The position numbers and the translations under genes are program-made. The notes below the pieces were generated by a model. The model saw nothing but the letters and a program-made list of their open reading frames with translations, did not search any database and was not told the DNA's origin. A DNA stretch of 64,000 bases, taken from the NCBI RefSeq assembly GCF_028743715.1, contig NZ_CP117996.1, positions 2,976,001 to 3,040,000 of the forward strand. Reading direction: 5' to 3'. Below, piece after piece: positions 35,871 to 49,630 of this stretch. The number at the start of each line of letters is the position of its first letter. The first letter of the stretch is position 1. The stretch comes from Microbacterium sp. Clip185. Its GTDB lineage: Bacteria > Actinomycetota > Actinomycetes > Actinomycetales > Microbacteriaceae.

Positions 35871-37340
35871 CTACTGCAGCGCCGAGGTCAGGCGGGCGAG
35901 GTTGTCGAGAACCGTCGAGCGCAAGGGCTGTTTCAGCCACTCCTCGAGGGTGAGTTCCGTGCTGAGCTCGCGGTAGCGGTCCTCGACCTGCCGCATCTCC
36001 TCGACGAACTCCTCGCCGCGCACGAGCATCGAGATCTCCATGTTGAGACCGAACGAGCGCATGTCCATGTTGCTCGAGCCGATGACCGCCACCTCGTCGT
36101 CGATCGTCATCGCCTTGGTGTGCAGGATGAAGGGCTTGCGGTACATCCAGATGCGCACACCGGCGCGCAGCAGCACCTCGTAGTAGCTGCGTTGAGCGTG
36201 GTAGACCATCGCCTGGTCGCCCTCTTCGGAGACGAAGAGCTCGACCTCGACGCCCCGGTGGCACGCGGTGGTGATGGCGTTGAGGATCGACTCATCCGGC
36301 ACGAAGTAGGGGCTGACGAGGATGATCCGTTCCTTCGCGGCGTACATGAGCCCGAGGAACAGGCGCAGGTTGTTCTCGAACTCGAACCCTGGACCGCTCG
36401 GCACGATCTGGCAGTCGAGATCCCCCGTGGCCTGACGCAGGTCGAACTCGTCGACCTCCTCCGTCAGTAGCTCGTCGGTCTCGCTGTACCAGTCGGAGAG
36501 GAAGACGGCGTTGACGCTACCGACGACGGGCCCTTCGAGGCGCACCATGAGATCGACCCAGTGCAGACCGCGACGGATGTTCTTACGCAGGTTGTACGTC
36601 GAATCGGTGACGTTCTGCGAGCCCATGAAGGCGATGTCGCCGTCGATGACGAGAAGCTTGCGGTGGTTGCGCAGGTCGGGACGCTGGTACTTGCCGCGCA
36701 GCGGCTGCACGGGCAGCATCAGATGCCATTGCGCTCCCATGGCGTCCAGACGTTTCAGCGTGCGGCGGTAGAACGGCTTTCCTCGGTTGGCCCAGTGATC
36801 CAGCAGCACGCGCACCGTGACGCCCCGCTTGCGGACCTCCTCGAGCGCACGGAAGAAGTTGTCGGTCGACGCATCCGATTGAAGGATGTAGAACTCGACG
36901 TGCACGTAACGTCGGGCGCTGCGGATGGCGTCTGCCATCGCGTCGAGGCTCTCCTGATAGTCGGCGATCAGGTGCGCCTCGTTGTCACCGGAGAGCGGCA
37001 TGGCCCCGAGGTTGGTGTTCAGCCGCACGAGCGAGGTGAACCAGCCCGGCGCGCCGGGACGCAGCGTGCCGTGATCGAGTCCGGCCGTGGCCTGCTGGAT
37101 GTACTCGTTGATCGCGCGCTGCTTGCGCCGGCGCTTGCGCGGCAGGCGCGGCGTGCCGATCACCAGGAACAGCACCACCCCGATCACGGGGATGAAGTAG
37201 ATCGCGAGCAGCCATGCCATGGCCGCCGTGGGACGTCGGTTGCGGGGGACGATGATGATCGCCGCGATGCGGATCACGATGTCGAAGACGAAGACGGCGA
37301 TCAGCCACCACGATCCGAGATCGATGTCGATGTTGATCAT
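35871..37340 (-). CDS. cls: Cardiolipin synthase
   Basis: The 489-residue enzyme joins two phosphatidylglycerol molecules (or PG with CDP-diacylglycerol in some actinobacteria). It has two N-terminal membrane helices, a PLD nuclease-like domain with HRKLLVIDGDIAFMGSQN (HxK motif 1) and a second with HTKAMTIDDEVAVIGSSNMD (HxK motif 2). The length matches bacterial Cls. It is followed at a short distance by the convergent lipoprotein gene region. No operon partner is clear. Confidence 0.92.
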   Translation of the reverse strand: MINIDIDLGSWWLIAVFVFDIVIRIAAIIIVPRNRRPTAAMAWLLAIYFIPVIGVVLFLVIGTPRLPRKRRRKQRAINEYIQQATAGLDHGTLRPGAPGWFTSLVRLNTNLGAMPLSGDNEAHLIADYQESLDAMADAIRSARRYVHVEFYILQSDASTDNFFRALEEVRKRGVTVRVLLDHWANRGKPFYRRTLKRLDAMGAQWHLMLPVQPLRGKYQRPDLRNHRKLLVIDGDIAFMGSQNVTDSTYNLRKNIRRGLHWVDLMVRLEGPVVGSVNAVFLSDWYSETDELLTEEVDEFDLRQATGDLDCQIVPSGPGFEFENNLRLFLGLMYAAKERIILVSPYFVPDESILNAITTACHRGVEVELFVSEEGDQAMVYHAQRSYYEVLLRAGVRIWMYRKPFILHTKAMTIDDEVAVIGSSNMDMRSFGLNMEISMLVRGEEFVEEMRQVEDRYRELSTELTLEEWLKQPLRSTVLDNLARLTSALQ

Positions 37341-37407
37341 GCCGTCTCCCCCGCCCGCATCCTGCTCAGCGTACTGGCAGGGCGCAGGACGGCCGCGTGG
37401 TGCGCGC

Positions 37408-37590
37408 TCAGTGGTCGGAGGCGACCGGAGGCAGGCCGCGCTTGGCGCGTTCCTCGGCCTCGATCTCCGAGTACACGCGACGCTCGGTGCGGTCCATGCG
37501 CAGGATCGAACGCACGATGAAGAAGAACGTCGCCGTCACGACGATGGTCGGCAGAATCGACCACAGCGCCGCGACCCAGATGTTCTCCAC
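37408..37590 (-). CDS. Small single-helix membrane protein
   Basis: The 60-residue product has one membrane helix (ALWSILPTIVVTATFFFIV) followed by a charged cytoplasmic helix (RTERRVYSEIEAEERAKRG). The GTG at 37590 is preceded by GGAGG at an unusually short distance, but no better start exists in this frame. It lies upstream of cls on the same strand, with a 67-base gap. Similar short proteins are common in Microbacteriaceae; the function is unknown. Confidence 0.65.
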   Translation of the reverse strand: MENIWVAALWSILPTIVVTATFFFIVRSILRMDRTERRVYSEIEAEERAKRGLPPVASDH

Positions 37591-37689
37591 GCCTCCATGG
37601 TACGCGACGGCTTCTCCACACCGGCCGGGCTCCGGCGCGGCGGCCTGTGGGTTCGGGTGGGGCCGGCCCCGAACGCGCAGCCTCGACGC

Positions 37690-38809
37690 ATGACCACGAT
37701 CATCAAGGCCCGGGATGCGGCCGACTTCCTCTCTCTCGTTCCTCGACTGCTCGGCTACGAGCCGCGACGCAGCGTCGTGCTGATCCCCTTCAGCGCGGGG
37801 CGCACCGGCGGCGGACTGCGCGTCGATCTGCCGCCCGCGGCGGTCGACACGGATGCAGTCGCCTCGACCCTCATCGGCTTCGCCTGCCGTGTCGAGCACA
37901 CCGATGCCTACGCCGTTCTCGTGTACGACGAAGACGCCGACGCCGTGACGCATGCGGAATTGGTCGCGGCATTGGAGGTCAGGGCGCAGGCGTGCGGACT
38001 GCGCCGCATCGATGCGCTGCACATCTCCTCCGGGCGCTGGCGCTCCTACCTCGATCCCGCTCTCGGCGGAGAGATCGCGGCCGACCCGGATGCGGGCGCG
38101 CACCGCCCTGCCGCCGACCAGGGCGCGGGAGCCGCGCTGCCGCACGTCGACCTCGCGCGGAGCGAGAGGGTCGGCCGGGCGCTGACCGAGTGCGCCCGCG
38201 CGCTGGACTGGGTGCTGCACGGGTCGCGTCCGGCGGACGCCCGCATCCATCCCGATGCCCTCGTCGCCTCCCTCGCCCTCGAGGATCTGCCCGCGTTCTT
38301 CGAGACCTGGATCCAGCCGGGCAGTGCTGCGCCACCGCCGAACGGCTCGGGTGACGCGGAGCACGCCGACGTGCAGGATCTCGCGCTGCTGATCTGGTGC
38401 CTCGCGCGCCCTGCCCTGCGCGACATCGCGCTGGCCACGTGGGTGGGCGGCGTCGATGGCGGAGACGCCGCCCTCACCGCGCAGCAGGAATGGGAGGCGG
38501 GCGCCGCGTACCCGGATGAGCTCGGCGCCTGGATGCTGGGCGAGGGCCCGCGCCCCGATGTCGATCGCCTCACGGATGCTCTCGAGGTGTGCCGGCTCGC
38601 GGCCGCATCCGCTCCCGCCGTGTATCGCCCCGGGGCGCTGGCGGCGAGTGCCTGGCTGTCGTGGGCGCTCGGGCGCTCCACCCATGCCGCGCGCTACTGC
38701 GAGCAGGCGTTGACCATCGACGCCGAGCACGGCCTCTCGCTCATCGTCTTGTCGATGGTCGATGCGGCCCACCTGCCCGACTGGGCGTTCCGGGCTCAGC
38801 CCGGGCCGC

Positions 38810-38817
<8 letters not shown>
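37690..38817 (+). CDS. DUF4192 domain protein
   Basis: The 375-residue protein starts with TTIIKARDAADFLSLVPRLLGYEPRRSVVLIPF, the conserved opening of actinobacterial DUF4192 proteins. The C-terminal half contains an alpha-helical region ending in AARYCEQALTIDAEHGLSLIVLSMVDAA, which resembles a TPR-like hairpin. The function is not known. Its stop overlaps the convergent lysS gene by 8 bases. Confidence 0.85.
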
Positions 38818-40372
<1,555 letters not shown>

Positions 40373-40445
40373 CGTGGGGGCTCCTCGGAAGTCGCCGTCA
40401 AGTCTATCCGCGGCGCCCGGTGTGACCGGTTGCCGCCGGAGGGGC

Positions 40446-41294
40446 TCAGCGCACGAAGATCTCGGCGTTGTCGACGAAGCGGTGACCGCCGACGGTCGCA
40501 GCGATCAGGGCGAGCGCCGGGCCCTGGTGCCCCTCGTCGACGGGCAGGAACGTCGCCGGATCGACGACGTTCAGGTACTCGAGCCGGATGCGGGACTCGC
40601 CCATGAGCGCGCTCTGCGCCGCGGCGATGCACGCGTCGACGTCGCGGTCGGCATTGGATGCGGCGGCCTCGAGCGCCCGCGGCAGCAGCGCCGCTGCGGC
40701 GCGGTCGGCCGCGTCGAGGGTCGCGAGACGCGTCGAGATCGGCACACCGTCGTCGCTGCGCACCGTCTCGGCCTCGACGATCTCGACATCGAAGAAGAGC
40801 TCCCGCACCATCCGGCGCACGAGGAACACCCGCTGGCGGTCGCGCTCGCCGTAGACGGCGACGTCGGGCCGCACGAGATTCAGCAGCTGTGCCTCGACCG
40901 TCAGCAGACCGTCGAAGTAGAACGGGCGCACCCGACCCTCGTAGCGAAGGCCCAGATCCCCCGCGCTCACCTTGGTCGTGGCCTTGCCCGCGGGCAGCAG
41001 CTCCGCCGCATCCGGAGCGAACACGAGGTCTACGCCCAGGCGATCGAGGAGCGCAGCATCCGCGTCGGGCGTGCGCGGGTAGGCCTCGTACTCGGCGTGC
41101 GTGGCGAAGCGCAGCGGGTTCACGAAGGAGGAGACGACCACGATCCCGGCGTTCTCGCGCGCGGTACGGATGAGGTCGATGTGGCCGTCGTGCAGCGCAC
41201 CGATCGTGGAGACGAGTGCGACACGCGTGCCCTCAGGAGCCGCGGCTCTGGCGTCTGCCAGTCGGGTGCGCAGCTCCGCGATGGTGCGGATCAT
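40446..41294 (-). CDS. panC: Divergent pantoate-beta-alanine ligase
   Basis: The 282-residue protein has the PanC fold, and its HIGH-type motif survives (STIGALHDGH instead of the usual PTMGALHxGH). SSFVNPLRF and YPRTPDADAALL follow. Other core motifs have drifted: the usual GHFRGV reads YFDGLL, FGEKDFQQ reads YGERDRQR, and the SSRN loop reads STRL. The enzyme should make pantothenate from pantoate and beta-alanine, but activity is uncertain. The start overlaps the dehydrogenase-like gene upstream by ATGA. panB and panD are not nearby. Confidence 0.8.
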   Translation of the reverse strand: MIRTIAELRTRLADARAAAPEGTRVALVSTIGALHDGHIDLIRTARENAGIVVVSSFVNPLRFATHAEYEAYPRTPDADAALLDRLGVDLVFAPDAAELLPAGKATTKVSAGDLGLRYEGRVRPFYFDGLLTVEAQLLNLVRPDVAVYGERDRQRVFLVRRMVRELFFDVEIVEAETVRSDDGVPISTRLATLDAADRAAAALLPRALEAAASNADRDVDACIAAAQSALMGESRIRLEYLNVVDPATFLPVDEGHQGPALALIAATVGGHRFVDNAEIFVR

Positions 41295-41998
41295 CCGTCG
41301 ATCGTATCGCCCACGGGTCCGCGCGGATCCGCACGTGTCAAGGCGTCGTCGACCGTCGAGCGCACGAGCGCCGACAGGTACCCACCGGGGTTCTCGACGC
41401 CGATGCCCGCGAGCAGACCCGTCGCCTGCTGCACGATCACGCGGGAGAACTCGGTCGCCGTCGCGATCGCCTCCGCGTACGCGGGCCGATCGGCCTCGGC
41501 GATCACGACGGGCTCGCAGCCGATCTCCACGGCCAGCGCCTGCGCGATCGGCAGCACCGCGGCGGGCGCCGTGACGGCGGCGTAGGAAGCGGCGAGCTGG
41601 CGCAGGTCGATCGTCGTGCCCGTGAAGGTGATGGCCGGATGCACCGCCAGCCCGATCGCCCCGAGTCGCTGCGCGGGCGCCAGCACGTCGGTGCCGTAGC
41701 CGGGGTCGGTGTGCAGCACGAGCTGTCCGGGCTGCCAGGCGCCCAGCTCGGCGAGGCCCGCCACGAGCGAGGGAAGCTCGTCGTGGGGCACCGCGAGCAC
41801 CACGAGCTCGCTGCGGCGCAGGACCTCGGCGGCATCCAGCACCGGCACTCCGGGCAGGATCGCCTCGACACGGTCCTGATCGCTGCCGGCGGTGATCCCC
41901 GTGAGGGCATGCCCCGCCCCGCCCAGGGCCGCGGCCATGATGGGTCCCACCCGGCCCGCGCCGATCACTCCGACGCCCAGACGGCCGTCACGCCTCAT
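41291..41998 (-). CDS. Rossmann-fold DUF2520-type protein
   Basis: The 235-residue protein has an N-terminal NAD(P)-binding fold (LGVGVIGAGRVGPIMAAAL, LVVLAVPHDELPSLV) and a C-terminal helical domain like 6-phosphogluconate dehydrogenase, the pattern of Rossmann-like DUF2520 proteins. It overlaps both the PH-domain gene upstream and panC downstream by 4 bases. A ketopantoate-reductase-like role next to panC is possible but unproven. Confidence 0.8.
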   Translation of the reverse strand: MRRDGRLGVGVIGAGRVGPIMAAALGGAGHALTGITAGSDQDRVEAILPGVPVLDAAEVLRRSELVVLAVPHDELPSLVAGLAELGAWQPGQLVLHTDPGYGTDVLAPAQRLGAIGLAVHPAITFTGTTIDLRQLAASYAAVTAPAAVLPIAQALAVEIGCEPVVIAEADRPAYAEAIATATEFSRVIVQQATGLLAGIGVENPGGYLSALVRSTVDDALTRADPRGPVGDTIDG

Positions 41999-43593
41999 CC
42001 GTTCTCCTCTTCCTCTCGTTGCTCGATGCGCATGAGCGACGCGGTGTCCTCGACGAACCACCGGTGCGATCTGTCCGTGCGGGCCGCTGTCACCGCGCGG
42101 CGCGCCACGTCCTCGAACATGCCGCGCGCGGCCCCGACATCGATCGCACCGAGGCTCGTGTCGACAGCTCCGGCCACGGTGTGCGCGCGAGCCGAGGCCA
42201 CGCGCAGCGCGCGGTCGATCGGCCCCTGCTGCAGCGCGATGGACTGCAGCCGGGCCAGCGGCACGACCACCAGCGAACGCCAGAGTCTGCCGCGCCGCAG
42301 GAACAGCGCCGCATCCGTCACGGCGAAGCCGTCGCGCCGCCACGAGACCGGGCGCAGGATGCGGGCGCGACGCGGCGTGGTCGTGAAGGCGGGGTCGCCG
42401 ACGGCGCCGAGCAGACCGCGCTCGAACAGGAGCGCGCGTTCGGTTTCGTCGAGCCAGGGCAGCAGCAGCGCCACGACCCGCTCCGCGTCCTCGCGCGTTC
42501 CCACCGGCAGCACGCGGGTGAACGCCTCCGCCGCCTCCTGGCCCGCACGCGAGCCGGACAGCCGGTTGACGGTGATCGTCCACCATCCCGCAGGGCGCCA
42601 GAGGATCGGCTGGTGCACACGCACAGCGTGCACCCGGCCCGGCGGGAGGATCTCGGTGACGGTCGTGAGGATGCCGAACACGATGCGCACGCCGTGGTCG
42701 GTCGGCGCGATCGCGTAACGCAGGGCCCGGACCGTGCCCCGGCCCACGTAGGTCGCGAAGCCGATCATCGTGGGGAGGATGGCGAACACGAGCCATCCGG
42801 GGCCCGTCGCCGCCCAGACGACGAGCGCGACCATGACCGCCAGGATCACGATGGTCGAGTCGCGCAGCAGCATCGAGCCGATGACCCGTCCCGGCGGGAT
42901 CCGGACGACGGATGCGGGCTCCACCTCGGGCTCGTCGGTTCCCGCCACGAGCGAGTCCATCGCCTGCGAGGCGGTCTGCACGGCCGCCGATCGCCACGAC
43001 GTCGCGGCGCCGGCCTCGCTCGGGCGGCTCTCGCCGAGCGAGCGGCCGGAGGCGAGACGCAGGATGTCGGCGCGCACCTGCTCGGCGTTCGAGGTCGAGA
43101 GGTACTCGAGGCGCACGTTGGCGTCCAGGCCCGCGCCTACGACCTCAAGCTTGGCCAGACCGAGCAGGCGCGCCACGAGAGGCCGCGTGAGGTTGACTCC
43201 CTGCACGCGGTCGAGCGGGGCCCGCCGGTTGGTGCGGAAGACGACACCGGAGCGCACCTCGACGTCGTCGCCCGTGATGCGGAACGTGTGGAACCGCCAC
43301 GACATCCAGAACACGAGGATGAGGGCGACGACCACGAGCGCCACGACGCCCAGCGCAAGCAGCACCAGATCGTGGCCGAGCACGTAGTCCACCGGGTCGC
43401 CCGGAACAGGACCTGCGAAGCCGGGTGCCAGCCAGGGGGCGAAGATCTCGATCAGCCGGTCGCGCAGGTTGGCGACCACGAAGCCGAGCACGACCACGAG
43501 GAACAGACCGCCGCGAAGCAGCGGGGTCAGCGGGTGAAGCCGATGCCACTCGCCGTCGCTCAGCGCGGAGCGGCCCGCATCCGGTTCGGTCAC
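41995..43593 (-). CDS. PH-domain membrane protein (YdbT-like)
   Basis: The 532-residue protein has four or more membrane helices in pairs separated by bacterial PH (bPH2) domains: HTFRITGDDVEVRSGVVFRT with APLDRVQGVNLTRPLVARLLGL is a typical first copy, and two further copies follow. It starts with GTG overlapping the stop of the smaller PH gene. The pair corresponds to YdbS/YdbT of Bacillus subtilis, reported to be linked to resistance against antimicrobial compounds. Its role here is unknown. Confidence 0.85.
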   Translation of the reverse strand: MTEPDAGRSALSDGEWHRLHPLTPLLRGGLFLVVVLGFVVANLRDRLIEIFAPWLAPGFAGPVPGDPVDYVLGHDLVLLALGVVALVVVALILVFWMSWRFHTFRITGDDVEVRSGVVFRTNRRAPLDRVQGVNLTRPLVARLLGLAKLEVVGAGLDANVRLEYLSTSNAEQVRADILRLASGRSLGESRPSEAGAATSWRSAAVQTASQAMDSLVAGTDEPEVEPASVVRIPPGRVIGSMLLRDSTIVILAVMVALVVWAATGPGWLVFAILPTMIGFATYVGRGTVRALRYAIAPTDHGVRIVFGILTTVTEILPPGRVHAVRVHQPILWRPAGWWTITVNRLSGSRAGQEAAEAFTRVLPVGTREDAERVVALLLPWLDETERALLFERGLLGAVGDPAFTTTPRRARILRPVSWRRDGFAVTDAALFLRRGRLWRSLVVVPLARLQSIALQQGPIDRALRVASARAHTVAGAVDTSLGAIDVGAARGMFEDVARRAVTAARTDRSHRWFVEDTASLMRIEQREEEENG

Positions 43594-44174
43594 AGTCCCG
43601 TCCGCCGGGATTCCGCGACGGCGATGAGCACGTCGCGCAGTCTCTCGGCCGCATCCTGGGTGAGCCCCGGGATCACGACGGCGGATGCGGCGGCCGCGGT
43701 CACGAGCTTGAGCTGAGCGATGCCGAACGCCCGGTCGAGCGGACCGTGCGTGATGTCGACGAGCTGCATGCGCCCGTACGGGACGGCGACGACGCGCTGG
43801 AACAGGATGCCGCGGCGCAGCACGAGGTCGTTCTCGCGCAGCCGGTAGCCGAACGATCGGATCTGGCGCGGGGTCAGGATGAGGGTGATGGCGAGCGCGA
43901 CCAGCAGCACGCCCGCGGGGATCCACACCCAGCCGGTGCCGGTGACCGCCGCGATGATCGGCGCCGCGACCGCCACGAGCACGAGCCCGGCCGTGAGCGA
44001 GATCAGCTGCACCGTGCGGTAGGCGCGGGCGAGCTGGTGCCACGAGCCGTCGCGCACGAAGAGGCCCTCCCGGCGGGACTCGAGCAGCTCGTCGAAGGTG
44101 CCCGCATCCAGCACCGCCTCGTCAGAGGTGGGAGAGGGTGTCGCCTCCGGGGCTCCCGGCGTCGGGTTCGTCAT
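43590..44174 (-). CDS. PH-domain membrane protein (YdbS-like)
   Basis: The 194-residue protein has a Pro/Ala-rich N-terminus, two membrane helices (near residues 56-80 and 82-100) and one bPH2 domain (SFGYRLRENDLVLRRGILF, VPYGRMQLVDITHGPLDRAFGI). The ATG at 44174 lies inside the DUF3180 gene but is preceded by AAGGA at good distance, so the 53-base overlap is probably real. Its stop overlaps the next PH gene by GTGA. Confidence 0.85.
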   Translation of the reverse strand: MTNPTPGAPEATPSPTSDEAVLDAGTFDELLESRREGLFVRDGSWHQLARAYRTVQLISLTAGLVLVAVAAPIIAAVTGTGWVWIPAGVLLVALAITLILTPRQIRSFGYRLRENDLVLRRGILFQRVVAVPYGRMQLVDITHGPLDRAFGIAQLKLVTAAAASAVVIPGLTQDAAERLRDVLIAVAESRRTGL

Positions 44175-44613
44175 CGTCGTCCTTCCGGATCGTGCACAGA
44201 CTCTCGGCCACCAATGCGGCCGCCACGAGGAAGACGCAGGCCACGATCGTCGCGATCAGGGTGCTGAACGAGCCTACCGAGGGGATGACGGGCCGTGTCA
44301 GCAGGAAGACGGACAGCCCGATGGCGACCCCGCCCATCGCTGCACCGACGATGCTCGCAGCCTTGGCGAGCATCGCGATGCGCACCGCACGGAACGGATC
44401 GAGCGGCGTGGTCGAGTGCCCGCGGCTCGCCCGCCGGACCCCGATACCCAGCACCAGCACGAGCGCGCCGAGCAGCGCCAGCAGGATCGGCAGCGTCAGA
44501 ACGGGGGTGAAGGTCGCCTGACCGGATGCGGTCAGCACCTGGTCGATGAGGAAACCGACGCCGGCACCGAGCACGACGGCGATCGCGAGGGATGCGGGCG
44601 AGGTGCGCTTCAT
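44122..44613 (-). CDS. DUF3180 membrane protein
   Basis: The 163-residue protein has four membrane helices with the charged stretch GVRRASRGHSTTPLDPFRAVRIAMLAKA in the middle, which is the conserved core of DUF3180. It regularly follows folK in actinobacteria, as here, overlapping by ATGA. The function is unknown. Confidence 0.85.
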   Translation of the reverse strand: MKRTSPASLAIAVVLGAGVGFLIDQVLTASGQATFTPVLTLPILLALLGALVLVLGIGVRRASRGHSTTPLDPFRAVRIAMLAKAASIVGAAMGGVAIGLSVFLLTRPVIPSVGSFSTLIATIVACVFLVAAALVAESLCTIRKDDDDEPDAGSPGGDTLSHL

Positions 44614-45134
44614 GACAGGGCCTCAGCGAGGTCGGCGACGCGGCCGACGCCGGGCAGCACCGCATCCGCGTCGAGGGCGAGCCAGGGCCGCAGGACGAAG
44701 TCGCGCTCGGCGGCGCGCGGATGCGGCAGGGTCAGCGTCGATGTCGCGGAGCGCACGTCGCCGTAGGCGATCAGATCGAGATCGAGCGTCCGGTCGCCCC
44801 ATCGCTCGCGGCGGCGGCGGCCGTGGTCGGCTTCGATGTGGTGGAGGAACTCGAGCAGTACCGACGGGGCGAGGCGCGTGTCCACGAGCGCGACGGTGTT
44901 GAGGTAGCGCGGGGCGTCGGGGTCGGGCCCGTCGGGGCGCACCGCGACGGTCTCCATGACGGGGGCGACGCGCACGTTCTCGGTCAGCGGCAGACGCGCG
45001 AGGTCGGTCGCCGCCTCGTCCAGCAAGGCACCGCGGTCGCCGAGGTTGGAGCCGAGCGCGATCACCGCGGTGACGGATGCGGCCTTCAGCGGCGCCAACG
45101 AGCCGTCGAATCCCTGGGCGAGCCGGCGGTTCAT
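44610..45134 (-). CDS. folK: 2-amino-4-hydroxy-6-hydroxymethyldihydropteridine pyrophosphokinase
   Basis: The 174-residue kinase activates the pterin for dihydropteroate synthesis. ALGSNLGDRGALLDEA, the substrate-binding region PRYLNTVALVDT, HHIEADHGRRRRERWGDRTLDLDLI and PHPRAAERDFVLRPW are all conserved HPPK motifs. It has an N-terminal extension of about 20 residues. The start overlaps the folB stop by ATGA. Confidence 0.95.
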   Translation of the reverse strand: MNRRLAQGFDGSLAPLKAASVTAVIALGSNLGDRGALLDEAATDLARLPLTENVRVAPVMETVAVRPDGPDPDAPRYLNTVALVDTRLAPSVLLEFLHHIEADHGRRRRERWGDRTLDLDLIAYGDVRSATSTLTLPHPRAAERDFVLRPWLALDADAVLPGVGRVADLAEALS

Positions 45135-45502
45135 CGCTCCCCCCGGGTGCGCACGATCGTCACGGCCGCGTCGGTGAACGGCACCGTGATGGGCGCCTGC
45201 GGCTTGTGCACGGTGACCGTGACCTCGTCGACGAGCGGGCGCGCCAGCACGACGGCGGCGATGCGGGCGGCGAGCGTCTCGATGAGATCGACCGGCTCGC
45301 CGGTCACGACGGCCACGACCTCCTCGGCGATCTCGCCGTAGTGCACCGTGTCGGCGACGTCGTCGCTCGCGGCTGCCGGGGCGAGGTCGAGACGCATCGT
45401 GACGTCGACGACGAACTCCTGCCCGTCGCGCTTCTCGTCGGGGTAGACGCCGTGGAAGCCGAGGCCCCGTAGGCCCGTGAGGGTGATCGTGTCGCGGCTC
45501 AT
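45131..45502 (-). CDS. folB: Dihydroneopterin aldolase
   Basis: The 123-residue enzyme splits dihydroneopterin in folate synthesis. GLRGLGFHGVYPDEKRDGQEF and VHYGEIAEEV with IETLAARIA are the conserved binding regions, and VTVHKPQAPI the C-terminal one. The length is typical. It overlaps folP upstream and folK downstream by 4 bases. Confidence 0.95.
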   Translation of the reverse strand: MSRDTITLTGLRGLGFHGVYPDEKRDGQEFVVDVTMRLDLAPAAASDDVADTVHYGEIAEEVVAVVTGEPVDLIETLAARIAAVVLARPLVDEVTVTVHKPQAPITVPFTDAAVTIVRTRGER

Positions 45503-46302
45503 CCTGCTCCTCCCGAGCGCCACGCCTCCGCGATCGCGAGGGCGTCGGCGGTGGCCTGCACATCGTGCACGCGCACGCCCCACGCCCCGGCGTGAGCGGC
45601 CAGCGCGCTGGTGACGGCGGTGGCACGGTCGCGGCGGGCGAGGTCGTCCGTTCCGAGCGTCTCGCCGAGGAACCGCTTGCGGCTCGTGCCCACGAGCACG
45701 CGCGGGCCGATCCCGACCACCTGCGGCAGCGCCCGCAGCATCTCCCAGTTCTGCGCGCCGCGCTTGGCGAAGCCGACGCCGGGATCGAGCACCAGACGGG
45801 AGGGAGGGATACCAGCGGATGCGGCGGCCTCCATCCGGGCGATGAGCTCTCCGGTCACTTCGCGAGCCAGGTCGCGATACTGCGCCGGGGCGTACATGTC
45901 GTCGGAGTGGCCTCGCCAGTGCCCGAGCACGATGTCGACGTTGGCGTCGGCGGCCACCTCCAGGATCGAGGGATCCGACAGCCCGCCGGACACGTCGTTG
46001 ATGACGCGAGCACCAGCGGCCACCGCGGCGGCGGCTGTCGCGGCGTTCATCGTGTCGACGCTGACCGTGACCCCGGCCTCGGTGAGCGCATGCACGACCG
46101 GCAGGATGCGCTCCTGCTCGACCTCGACGCCGACGCGCTCCGCCCCGGGCCGGGTGGACTCGCCGCCCACGTCGATGATCTGGGCGCCCTCTCCCACCAG
46201 GCGCAGCGCGTGGCGCACGGCCTCCTCATGCGCGAGGAACCGGCCTCCGTCACTGAACGAGTCGGGGGTGACGTTGACGATGCCCATGATGAGACAGCTC
46301 AC
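45499..46302 (-). CDS. folP: Dihydropteroate synthase
   Basis: The 267-residue enzyme condenses the activated pterin with p-aminobenzoate and is the sulfonamide target. IMGIVNVTPDSFSDGG, DVGGESTRPGA, INDVSGG, DPGVGFAK and GTSRKRFLG are all present. The GTG at 46302 is preferred because AGGAGG stands 6 bases upstream. It overlaps the folE stop by GTGA. Confidence 0.96.
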   Translation of the reverse strand: MSCLIMGIVNVTPDSFSDGGRFLAHEEAVRHALRLVGEGAQIIDVGGESTRPGAERVGVEVEQERILPVVHALTEAGVTVSVDTMNAATAAAAVAAGARVINDVSGGLSDPSILEVAADANVDIVLGHWRGHSDDMYAPAQYRDLAREVTGELIARMEAAASAGIPPSRLVLDPGVGFAKRGAQNWEMLRALPQVVGIGPRVLVGTSRKRFLGETLGTDDLARRDRATAVTSALAAHAGAWGVRVHDVQATADALAIAEAWRSGGAG

Positions 46303-46889
46303 GAGGCTCCTCCTGCGATCAGCGCGATGAGTTCGGCGCGCGCCGAGGGCTCGGCGAACTCGCCGCGAGCAGCGATCGTCACCGTAGTCGCGTCGACCTG
46401 GCGTCCGCCGCGCATCGTGACGCACTCGTGCGACGCATCCAGCACGACCAGCACTCCGCGCGCATCCACCCCGTGGGCGATCGCGTCGGCGATCTGTTCG
46501 CCGAGGCGCTCCTGCACCTGCGGGCGGGAGGCGAGGATGTCGACGACGCGCGGCAACGCTCCGAGCCCGACCACGCGCTCGGCGGGCAGGTAGGCGAGGT
46601 GCGCCTTGCCCGCGAAGGGCAGGAGGTGGTGCTCGCACACCGAGCGGAAGCGCACGTCGCGCAGCACGACGGGCCCCGAGGGAAGCGTCTCCGGCGCCGG
46701 CCCCTGCGCCACCGAGATGGTGTGCGAGAGCGGTTCGGATGCGTCTTCACCGACGCCGGCGAAGAAGTCGGCGTACAGCTCTGCCACGCGATGCGGGGTC
46801 TGCTTCAACCCGGGGCGGTCGGGATCCTCCCCGATCGCTTCGAGCAGCTGGCGGACGAGGTCCGCGACGCGAGGGCGGTCGACGGCCAC
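46299..46889 (-). CDS. folE: GTP cyclohydrolase I
   Basis: The 196-residue enzyme makes dihydroneopterin triphosphate from GTP, the first step of folate synthesis. Zinc and catalytic motifs are seen in RFRSVCEHHLLPFAGKAHLAY, QVQERLGEQIADAI and ASHECVTMRGG. The GTG at 46889, 8 bases after the ftsH stop and preceded by AAGG, gives the usual length; the frame stays open upstream inside ftsH without family-like sequence. Confidence 0.95.
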   Translation of the reverse strand: MAVDRPRVADLVRQLLEAIGEDPDRPGLKQTPHRVAELYADFFAGVGEDASEPLSHTISVAQGPAPETLPSGPVVLRDVRFRSVCEHHLLPFAGKAHLAYLPAERVVGLGALPRVVDILASRPQVQERLGEQIADAIAHGVDARGVLVVLDASHECVTMRGGRQVDATTVTIAARGEFAEPSARAELIALIAGGAS

Positions 46890-46896
46890 GACGGCC

Positions 46897-48903
<2,007 letters not shown>

Positions 48904-49029
48904 TTCGCGGGGAGACCCCGGCCCTTTCGTCGACGTACCGCCTCCCGACGGTCGTTTCAGGGTAGCGCGGGCTCACTATGCCGGGTCTGTGCATTCGCCC
49001 ACGGCGTACAGGGCGCGCGGCCCCGGTCG

Positions 49030-49581
<552 letters not shown>

Positions 49582-49630
49582 AGATCGATTCTAGGTGCCC
49601 GCTTCGGCGGCGCCCTGTGCGCCGGCCGGG

